From a virus, in IMG/VR virus record IMGVR_UViG_3300017776_000171, positions 1 through 25,302 of that record: a stretch of DNA of 25,302 nt; one strand, written 5' to 3'. Positions 15,635-20,305 of this stretch are shown piece by piece (within the stretch, counting starts at the first letter, position 1; the number at the start of each line of letters is the position of its first letter). A program made the position numbers and the translations under genes. The notes under the pieces were generated by a model, which was not told where the DNA came from, did no database searches, and worked only from the letters and a program-made list of their open reading frames with translations.

Positions 15635-16447
15635 TTAGAAAGGTAGGCTGCCATTAGGTTTATCTTTTTCCCATGGCTTTTTATTAGTTGTATCAGGTTT
15701 TTTCTGTTTGTACAGGGCATCTTTCTCATCTTTTACATAGCCCTCGTAATATTCATCCCTTAACCATCTAAAACAATTAGGAAAACAAACGGCAAAGCCA
15801 CCTTCTTTTTCTGTAGCTCTTTGTTGTTTGATGGCAGCGATAAGAGAAATTTTTATATTAACTGGACTTGTTCTCTTTATAGCTTTTTTCCATTCTTCCC
15901 ATGCTTTAGGTTTATTTTGACCACTAGCCCTTTTTTTAATATCTAAATACAAAAACCAAAATTCTAAAAATTCTTCAGAATATTCTTTTTTAGTATTTTT
16001 TTTATTTAGTTTAATTGGATCTAGTTTAGTTGTATCTAGTTTGGTGGCATCTGCTGCTATGGGGCATGGCATTTCCTGCCATGGGGGCGTAGCATTTGCT
16101 GCAGGGGTGCAGGATTTGCCACGCCTATCAACACTAGGTTCTGGGACATTAGCTAGATGCCAGACAGTTACTTTATATAAATTGCTGCCTTGTTCTCCAT
16201 TCTTTCCCATCTGGTGGGTTCTTTCTAAGAAACCTAAAGACACTAATTGGTTAACAACTTTCTGTGCTGTTCTCTTACTTAAGCAAGAATTAGCAGCGAT
16301 TGTCTTTAAAGAAGGCCAGCATTGTTGGTCATCTTTATTAGCATAACTTTGTATAACCCATAGTACTGCTAGTTGATTCGGTTGGATTTTTCCTCTAAGA
16401 TTTGTAGGAAGTGCGGTAAATTGATACCCCTGTGGATTAAATGACAT
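15635..16447 (-). CDS. Replication initiator-like winged-helix protein
   Basis: The product has 270 residues. Residues 20-95 form a winged helix-turn-helix (CWPSLKTIAANSCLSKRTAQ and KVVNQLVSLGFLERT) of the HTH_36/phage replication type. Residues about 101-155 are a low-complexity linker. Residues 156-250 form a second helical domain ending in CFPNCFRWLRDEYYEG, common in phage replication proteins that recruit helicase or its loader. The whole layout, with repeats in the linker DNA, parallels lambda O. It ends NGSLPF. The ATG overlaps, head to head, with the start of the RusA gene on the other strand. Confidence 0.78.
   Translation of the reverse strand: MSFNPQGYQFTALPTNLRGKIQPNQLAVLWVIQSYANKDDQQCWPSLKTIAANSCLSKRTAQKVVNQLVSLGFLERTHQMGKNGEQGSNLYKVTVWHLANVPEPSVDRRGKSCTPAANATPPWQEMPCPIAADATKLDTTKLDPIKLNKKNTKKEYSEEFLEFWFLYLDIKKRASGQNKPKAWEEWKKAIKRTSPVNIKISLIAAIKQQRATEKEGGFAVCFPNCFRWLRDEYYEGYVKDEKDALYKQKKPDTTNKKPWEKDKPNGSLPF
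16001..16045. repeat. Three 15-bp AT-rich tandem repeats (candidate unwinding element)
   Basis: Units 16001-16015, 16016-16030 and 16031-16045 are variants of one 15-mer; on the minus strand they read ACCAAACTAGATACA, ACTAAACTAGATCCA and ATTAAACTAAATAAA. They encode the TKLD-like repeat in the linker of the initiator protein. They lie directly beside the iterons and are followed by about 60 more AT-rich bases, as a DNA unwinding element would be. Coding constraint explains part of the pattern, but not the conservation of third positions across units. Confidence 0.55.
16046..16122. repeat. Four imperfect ~20-bp iterons, candidate replication origin
   Basis: On the minus strand four copies of one motif, GCAGSAAATGCYAYGCCCC, appear in series: GTGGCAAATCCTGCACCCC, GCAGCAAATGCTACGCCCC, GGCAGGAAATGCCATGCCCC and GCAGCAGATGCCACC. 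Their cores are 20 to 23 bases apart. They are noticeably richer in G and C than the sequence on either side, and lie in the linker-coding part of the initiator gene, next to the AT-rich 15-mers. Lambda-type origins have four iterons inside gene O followed by an AT-rich stretch; this matches in number, place and order. Function is inferred. Confidence 0.55.
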
Positions 16448-16866
16448 CTTTTAAATTTTCTGTAAATGGACTTGAGGCAGCACCGCAGGGAAGTAAAAAG
16501 TATGTCGGTAAGGGTCGAATGATAGAAGTGAGTAAAAGGGTAAAACCATGGCGAGAATTGGTTAAAAGGGAAGCTAGTAAGATAAAAGAACCACCTATAA
16601 AAGGTGCTTGCTATGTAGAGGCCACTTTTCGTTTTAGAAGGCCGAAAGCTCATTATTACTCAAATGGCACTCTCCGTACAGGGTCTCCTTTAAATTTGAC
16701 TATAAAACGGAATGATATAGACAAGCTTGTAAGGTCTAGTTTAGACGCTTTAAGCGGAATTACTTTTAATGATGATAGTCAAGTAACATTTCTAACAGCA
16801 AAAAAAAGATACTGTTTAGAAGGAGAAGCAGTAGGAGCAGATATTTTAGTTAAGTCACTCGAATGA
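16441..16866 (+). CDS. RusA-family Holliday junction resolvase
   Basis: The product has 141 residues. The N-terminus has APQGSKKYVGKGRMIEVSKR near 14-33 and the catalytic block NDIDKLVRSSLDALSGITFN near 91-110, followed by DD at 111-112. The acidic residues D92, D94, D102, D111 and the lysine K95 match the RusA active site. RusA dimers cut four-way junctions symmetrically and would process recombination intermediates before packaging, in line with the exonuclease and ERF genes on this strand. It starts head-to-head with the initiator gene, with a 7-base overlap, and is followed by a terminator-like hairpin. Confidence 0.9.
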   Translation: MTSFKFSVNGLEAAPQGSKKYVGKGRMIEVSKRVKPWRELVKREASKIKEPPIKGACYVEATFRFRRPKAHYYSNGTLRTGSPLNLTIKRNDIDKLVRSSLDALSGITFNDDSQVTFLTAKKRYCLEGEAVGADILVKSLE

Positions 16867-16945
16867 TAATCAGGGGATAGATCGGTCAACCTCGCAAAGA
16901 CCGCCCTGCCATAACAGCTTTCAGACCCAAACTTATCAAAGGTCA

Positions 16946-16971
16946 TCAGGCTCCCTGACTATTTTCATTGT
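16946..16971 (+). terminator. Weak terminator-like hairpin after RusA gene
   Basis: TCAGG (16946-16950) and CCTGA (16954-16958) form a perfect 5-bp stem with a CTC loop, followed by CTATTTTCATTG. The T run is short, so termination would be partial. It is the first such structure after the plus-strand RusA gene. About 40 bases upstream, CGGTC and GACCG form another 5-bp stem without a T run. Confidence 0.4.
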
Positions 16972-16982
16972 ACACACTAAAC

Positions 16983-17007
16983 AAAAAAAAGACCCTTTGT
17001 ACAGGGT
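16983..17007 (-). terminator. Rho-independent terminator of the 17471-17097 operon
   Basis: On the minus strand ACCCT and AGGGT (17003-17007 and 16992-16996) form a stem around a GTACAA loop, followed by C and eight T residues (16983-16990). It lies about 90 bases after the last gene of the small minus-strand pair, whose transcripts should end here rather than run into the initiator gene. In the plus direction the same stem is followed by AGCTTTTATA and may act weakly on RusA transcripts. Confidence 0.7.
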
Positions 17008-17096
17008 AGCTTTTATAGAAAGGCGGTAAGGTGGTTCTTTAAAGAAAGATTACTTACGCTTTAATGATAACAATAGTACCTAGTCAACCTAAAAGC

Positions 17097-17288
17097 CTAT
17101 TTGTACATAGACTTCATTTCTAATTTCATGGTTGGAGAAGTATCTGAGTATCTAGTTTTATCTGCATCTGGGTGATTACAAAATAAATCCTCATACTTTT
17201 CTATTTCGTAAAGCCATACAGATGATGGCATATTCTTACTATTACCATTTAGGTAATTTAATTTAGCAATAATTTGTTGAATAGTCAT
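17097..17288 (-). CDS. Hypothetical protein, 63 residues
   Basis: The product begins MTIQQIIAKLNYLNGNSKNM and is mostly helical and polar, with SVWLYEIEKYEDLF in the middle. It is joined to the gene before it as TAAATG, and both depend on the promoter upstream of 17471. The terminator at 16983-17007 follows. A small early phage protein; no family recognised. Confidence 0.6.
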   Translation of the reverse strand: MTIQQIIAKLNYLNGNSKNMPSSVWLYEIEKYEDLFCNHPDADKTRYSDTSPTMKLEMKSMYK

Positions 17289-17471
17289 TTACTTAATCTC
17301 CTCTAACTCATTTGCTTCTACATATACACTAGCTTCGTTACCAGTTAAGCAATGAACTAAAGTATCTGTAAAATCAGTGCCAAAGATCATTACTTTACAG
17401 CCTGTTCTTTTGATAATGTGAGTTGGTTGGCCTAGTTCGTTAGTCCAAGGAAGTGTTTGCCAGTTAGTCAT
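17289..17471 (-). CDS. Hypothetical protein, 60 residues
   Basis: The product begins MTNWQTLPWTNELGQPTHII, with beta-rich middle GCKVMIFGTDFTDTLVHCL and an acidic end, ANELEEIK. It has two cysteines. It is the first gene behind a clear copy of the four-copy promoter module, and its ATG lies about 40 bases after the -10 element. Probably an early gene that acts on host functions or phage regulation, inferred only from its promoter and size. No family recognised. Confidence 0.6.
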   Translation of the reverse strand: MTNWQTLPWTNELGQPTHIIKRTGCKVMIFGTDFTDTLVHCLTGNEASVYVEANELEEIK

Positions 17472-17494
17472 TTAAGCTTCGGGGGTTGTGGGAT

Positions 17495-17538
17495 CTCTCC
17501 CTATATATCAATTATAGTATATAGTTCCCCAGTTGCTA
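17495..17538 (-). promoter_or_regulatory. Early promoter module, copy A
   Basis: On the minus strand, TAGCAA (17533-17538) and TATAAT (17511-17516) are 16 bases apart, with GGGGAA in the spacer eight bases before the -10. AGGGAGAG (17495-17502) falls about where transcription should start. It faces the genes at 17471 and 17288, and the 49-bp repeat array ends 33 bases upstream of the -35. Upstream ACCGAACACT is shared with copy D. Confidence 0.72.
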
Positions 17539-17570
17539 CCCTATAGTGTTCGGTTCCTTAACTGGTGCAT

Positions 17571-17815
17571 AACCAACAGCAGTGTTTTAGTTACCACTTG
17601 TATTCAAAATACCGCAGTAGCCCTATAGCTGTATTATGGTTACCACTTGTATTTTTAATAAGCAAAATAACCAATAGCAGTATTATTATTGCCGGTTGTA
17701 TTTTTAGTAAGCAAGATAACCAATAGCAGTATTATGAGTACCACTTGTATTTAAAATACAGCAGTTGGCCAACAGCAGTGTTATATGTACCGGTTGTATT
17801 AAAACACCGCAGTAG
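17571..17815. repeat. Five tandem 49-bp palindromic repeats
   Basis: The landmark TTGTATT occurs at 17598, 17647, 17696, 17745 and 17794, exactly 49 bases apart each time. Units share AACCAAYAGCAGTRTTAT, then TACCACTTGTATT or TACCGGTTGTATT, then an AATAMMGCA-like end. Each unit is roughly palindromic: GCAGTRTT on the left faces AAYACMGC on the right around the TAC....GTA centre. 49 is not a multiple of three and stops occur throughout, so it is non-coding. It lies between a terminator and promoter A and does not seem to be transcribed. Origin, partition or enhancer functions are possible. Confidence 0.85.
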
Positions 17816-17818
17816 GTT

Positions 17819-17849
17819 AAAAAAAAAGCTGCCCGATTAAGAGCAGCTT
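17819..17849 (-). terminator. Rho-independent terminator of the 18194 gene
   Basis: AAGCTGC (17826-17832) and GCAGCTT (17843-17849) form a perfect 7-bp stem with a 10-base loop. On the minus strand it is followed by a run of seven T residues from 17825. It lies just after the stop of the gene at 17856-18194 and blocks readthrough into the repeat array. The plus direction has only GTATTTTTAT after the stem. Confidence 0.8.
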
Positions 17850-17855
17850 GTATTT

Positions 17856-18194
17856 TTATCTACCAGACCAGACTTCCCAGACTTCTTGACCAAAATACTT
17901 GGTACATTCTTTGTCTGGATCTTTAACGTGTGGGTTAAAGTCTGACCAGTAGCTTGTTCCTTTATAACCATAAAAATTGTCTCTTACTGCATGACAGTAG
18001 GCGGCAAGCTTATTGTTATAAATAAAACGGTCTAGATTAAAACCAATGTATGCCCCATCAGGATAAAACATTGATCTTTCATCCGTTGGTCTATGTAGTT
18101 CAGTATCTAAACCTTTTGGAAAAGTTTTAGAAATGAAAGCATTGACTTGTTCGAGTGTCTTGCACTCTTTAAGCTCTAGAAAAGCTTTTTCCAT
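17856..18194 (-). CDS. Hypothetical protein, 112 residues
   Basis: The product begins MEKAFLELKECKTLEQVNAF and contains the aromatic-rich stretches RSMFYPDGAYIGFNLDRFIY near 41-60 and NFYGYKGTSYWSDFNPH near 73-89, and ends EVWEVWSGR. It is soluble by composition and has three cysteines. It is a single-gene transcript between promoter copy B and a strong terminator. The ATG lies about 50 bases after the -10. An isolated, strongly bounded gene with a phage early promoter is a candidate host take-over or defence-evasion gene, but no family is recognised. Confidence 0.68.
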   Translation of the reverse strand: MEKAFLELKECKTLEQVNAFISKTFPKGLDTELHRPTDERSMFYPDGAYIGFNLDRFIYNNKLAAYCHAVRDNFYGYKGTSYWSDFNPHVKDPDKECTKYFGQEVWEVWSGR

Positions 18195-18227
18195 AGTATG
18201 AAATTTTCGAGGTACATAAGGGACAAT

Positions 18228-18272
18228 CTCTTGCCCTTACTACCATTATACTATATAGTTCCCCATTGTCTA
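18228..18272 (-). promoter_or_regulatory. Early promoter module, copy B
   Basis: On the minus strand, TAGACA (18267-18272) and TATAAT (18245-18250) are 16 bases apart, with GGGGAA eight bases before the -10. AAGGGCAAGAG (18228-18238) lies at the predicted start of transcription. It is almost identical to copies A and C and faces the single gene at 18194. Confidence 0.75.
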
Positions 18273-18309
18273 CCCTAGATGCACCAGAACATAAACCGAA
18301 CACTTACCC

Positions 18310-18355
18310 TGTACATACATCTTGGGGAATGATAGTATTGATTTATAGGGCAGAG
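18310..18355 (+). promoter_or_regulatory. Early promoter module, copy D
   Basis: TGTACA (18310-18315) and TAGTAT (18333-18338) are 17 bases apart, with TTGGGGAA between them and AGGGCAGAG at 18347-18355. The -10 is weaker than in the other three copies. It is divergent from copy B, with about 40 bases between the two -35 elements, and faces the plus-strand genes from 18379. The ACCGAACACT upstream matches copy A. Confidence 0.6.
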
Positions 18356-18378
18356 ATGCTCCCAACTTCAAAAGACTA

Positions 18379-18588
18379 ATGAACCAACCAACCCTAAGAG
18401 AAAAATACGTTCCAGTATTATTTCAATTAGTAAGAAGCACAGACATTGAAAGTCAAACTTATTATTCAATAATGAATGACTTACAAGCATCTGCAGAGGA
18501 CTTTTCTCTTATAAGTACACCTTATACAGAGGATGAGTACGCTAAAAAGAGAGCATGGTTAAGACAACATAGAGAGGTGGTTAGATGA
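18379..18588 (+). CDS. Hypothetical protein, 69 residues
   Basis: The product begins MNQPTLREKYVPVLFQLVRS and has a helical composition with an acidic centre, then AKKRAWLRQHREVVR, a basic helix. It is the first gene behind promoter copy D and overlaps the next gene by ATGA. No classical binding site precedes it. No family recognised. Confidence 0.6.
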   Translation: MNQPTLREKYVPVLFQLVRSTDIESQTYYSIMNDLQASAEDFSLISTPYTEDEYAKKRAWLRQHREVVR

Positions 18589-18794
18589 CTACCTCTTTTT
18601 ACGACCCAGACTCTAAAAAGCCAATGACCAAAGCAGAAGCAATGAAGCTTTTCAGGTTTATTTATAAGACTAGAGGTTACCGCAGAGGTGATGATATAGC
18701 AAAGCGTACCGAGTGGAATGATTACACCGATGCACTTTGCAAAGATGGTCTTATAACAAGCAAACAATACGACACTTGGGATCAACCTTTCTAA
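18585..18794 (+). CDS. Hypothetical protein, 69 residues
   Basis: The product begins MTTSFYDPDSKKPMTKAEAM and includes KLFRFIYKTRGYRRGDDIAK, ending QYDTWDQPF. GAGGTGG lies four to five bases before the ATG, a usable ribosome binding site inside the previous gene. Helical and basic composition without membrane segments or cysteine pairs. It is coupled to its neighbours through ATGA and TAATG overlaps. No family recognised. Confidence 0.62.
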   Translation: MTTSFYDPDSKKPMTKAEAMKLFRFIYKTRGYRRGDDIAKRTEWNDYTDALCKDGLITSKQYDTWDQPF

Positions 18795-18937
18795 TGACAA
18801 AGAAAGAACTTGACGAAGCAATAAGTAGGTTAAATGATCGGTACTTGTTCGACAACATGACCAATGAGTTATACCTACAACTTCGCAAAACTATTGAAAC
18901 AACTTACTTAAAATCAATCTACAAAAAAGAACAATGA
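18794..18937 (+). CDS. Hypothetical protein, 47 residues
   Basis: ATG at 18794 overlaps the previous TAA as TAATG and is preferred to an upstream ATG at 18737, which lies inside that gene. The product begins MTKKELDEAISRLNDRYLFD and is helical throughout, ending KSIYKKEQ. It ends four bases into the next gene's start (ATGA). No family recognised; size suggests a small binding protein. Confidence 0.6.
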   Translation: MTKKELDEAISRLNDRYLFDNMTNELYLQLRKTIETTYLKSIYKKEQ

Positions 18938-19260
18938 AACTTTTAACAAAAGAAATCCTAAAACAACTTCCAAAGCTTTATAGCCAACCAGCACATGATG
19001 ACCTATCACAAGAAATGGTCTTTTATGTAAAGCTATTCACACCCGACAGTAACTGGACTTGGTTTATTGCCGAGTATGACCCAGAGACAGAAATTGCTTG
19101 GGGTCTAGTTAAAGGTTTAGAACAAGAGTATGGTTCTTTCGATATGAAAGAAATAAAAGAAATAAGAGGTCGTTTTGGTCTACCAGTAGAAAGAGACATC
19201 TGCTTTGACCCTATAAAAGAAAAAGAACTTTTACTAAAAATCTCTGAAGGAACTGATTAA
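18934..19260 (+). CDS. DUF2958-family protein, 108 residues
   Basis: The product opens MKLLTKEILKQLPKLYSQPA and then shows VKLFTPDSNWTWFIAEYDPE near 27-46, AWGLVKGLEQEYGSFDMKEI near 50-69 and RGRFGLPVERDICFDP near 73-88. This order (LLT.....LP.LY, FTPDS.WTW, LV.G.E.E.G, LPIERD) is the DUF2958 signature, a family known from plasmids, phages and integrative elements with unknown function. It is the fourth gene of the operon behind promoter D. Confidence 0.85.
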   Translation: MKLLTKEILKQLPKLYSQPAHDDLSQEMVFYVKLFTPDSNWTWFIAEYDPETEIAWGLVKGLEQEYGSFDMKEIKEIRGRFGLPVERDICFDPIKEKELLLKISEGTD

Positions 19261-19782
19261 ATGTTCTGTAGGGCAAAAAAACTACCGCCATTTGATGTTG
19301 TAAACAAGCTTATTGCTTACAACATTATTACTGGTGTTTTCACTTGGAAAGTGAATAAATCAAATAAAAAAGCTGGTTCAATAGCTGGTCGTATAAAAAA
19401 AGGAAAAAAACCTTACAGATATATAACTATAAATAGACAAGAATGTGCTGCGCATAGAATTGCTTGGCTATTAGTTACTAAAAAAGATCCTTGGCCATAC
19501 GAAGTAGACCATAAAAACAGTAATCCAAAAGATAATTATTTTATAAACCTAAGAAAAGCTACACCAGCACAAAACAGTGCGAACAGACAAAAAGGTACAA
19601 ACAATACTTCTGGTCATAAATCTATAACTTATCAAAGCCACCAGACATTAAATCCATATGTTGTTTGTATACATCAACAAAATAGAAGTCATTATGTAGG
19701 TTCTTTTCCTACCTTGGAGTTAGCCATAGAAGCAAGAGACAAAAAGGGTAAAGAGTTGTATGGCGACTTTTATAACCCCTAA
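19261..19782 (+). CDS. HNH endonuclease with AP2-like DNA-binding domain
   Basis: The product has 173 residues. The HNH_3 core includes AAHRIAWLLVT near 63-73 and EVDHKNSNPKDNYFINLRKA near 81-100, with D83, H84 and N96 as likely key residues. From about 115 to 170 an AP2-like domain follows: NTSGHKSITYQSHQ and HYVGSFPTLELAIEARDKKG. Such HNH-AP2 proteins are usually homing endonucleases that spread into phage genomes. Its start touches the DUF2958 stop (TAAATG), and it ends before promoter copy C. It does not interrupt a recognisable gene. Confidence 0.88.
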   Translation: MFCRAKKLPPFDVVNKLIAYNIITGVFTWKVNKSNKKAGSIAGRIKKGKKPYRYITINRQECAAHRIAWLLVTKKDPWPYEVDHKNSNPKDNYFINLRKATPAQNSANRQKGTNNTSGHKSITYQSHQTLNPYVVCIHQQNRSHYVGSFPTLELAIEARDKKGKELYGDFYNP

Positions 19783-19817
19783 ATGTTACCCAATTAACAA
19801 ACCGTACATGGTAGGGG

Positions 19818-19863
19818 TAGACATTGGGGAAACCCTAGACTATAATTGAAGTAAGGGCGAGAG
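19818..19863 (+). promoter_or_regulatory. Early promoter module, copy C
   Basis: TAGACA (19818-19823) and TATAAT (19841-19846) are 17 bases apart, with TTGGGGAA between them and AAGGGCGAGAG at 19853-19863. It lies in the 101-base gap after the HNH gene and faces the recombination operon. From this box to the ATG the leader is nearly the same as that of copy A, including CTACAACC versus CCACAACC and the final TTAAATGA. Confidence 0.75.
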
Positions 19864-19883
19864 CCTACAACCTAAAATCTTAA

Positions 19884-20018
19884 ATGAAAAACTTTTTTCT
19901 TTATTTAGTATTAGGTGGTTTATTTTATACCACACTTAATACTTCACTAGCAGACATGACCAAAGCAGATTGTCGTTCTGGTATACAAGCAGCTTGCATA
20001 GAGGTGGCGAAATGGTAA
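19884..20018 (+). CDS. Secreted/periplasmic peptide, 44 residues
   Basis: The product begins MKNFFLYLVLGGLFYTTLNT, a classical signal peptide with a basic N-terminus and a hydrophobic core, with likely cleavage after SLA. The mature part, about 21 residues, contains DCRSGIQAACIEVAKW and two cysteines able to form a disulfide. It is the first gene behind promoter copy C and overlaps the next start as ATGGTAA. An exported early peptide might alter the envelope, for instance in exclusion of other phages; this is inference. No family recognised. Confidence 0.65.
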   Translation: MKNFFLYLVLGGLFYTTLNTSLADMTKADCRSGIQAACIEVAKW

Positions 20019-20305
20019 GAGACCTTAAGAAAATTCTTGAAACTTTAGAAGTACATGAAGCAACTCAAGAACGAATTAAAACAATTCAACTAGCAGAAAA
20101 CGCTAGTATGAAAGATACTCTAAAAGCTTTATCTGTTCTTACAGATTCAGTTCAAGGTATCGCAGTTGGCTCTGCTGGTAGTATTGATTGTCTTAATGAC
20201 AAGATCAATATTATTAAAGACTTTATTATCAAACAAGCAGAAGAAACTACAGACCTTAGGCTTCGCATTATTAACATAGAGGACAAACTTAATGACCAAA
20301 ACTAA
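20012..20305 (+). CDS. Coiled-coil protein, 97 residues
   Basis: ATG at 20012 is preceded by AGAGGTGG four bases earlier, an excellent ribosome binding site, and is preferred over an upstream ATG at 19970 that lies inside the secreted peptide gene. The product begins MVRDLKKILETLEVHEATQE and ends RIINIEDKLNDQN, with two long amphipathic helices separated by a Gly/Ser-containing turn. It overlaps the exonuclease start by 14 bases. Probably a cytoplasmic oligomer; no family recognised, though it may act with the recombination proteins that follow. Confidence 0.65.
   Translation: MVRDLKKILETLEVHEATQERIKTIQLAENASMKDTLKALSVLTDSVQGIAVGSAGSIDCLNDKINIIKDFIIKQAEETTDLRLRIINIEDKLNDQN

Noticed and set aside
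16868-16975. tRNA gene on either strand.
   Set aside because: Several hairpins are present but no acceptor/T-arm signature (GTTC.A.TC) or cloverleaf could be assembled.
17493-17510. TATAGGGAGA in promoter copy A is identical to the initiation end of the T7 RNA polymerase promoter.
   Set aside because: The upstream recognition part of a T7 promoter is absent, the other three copies differ at this point, and no single-subunit RNA polymerase gene is visible. A host-type -35 and -10 explain the module better.
17571-17815. CRISPR array.
   Set aside because: The whole 49-bp unit is similar from copy to copy, with no constant repeat separated by unique spacers, and there are no cas genes.
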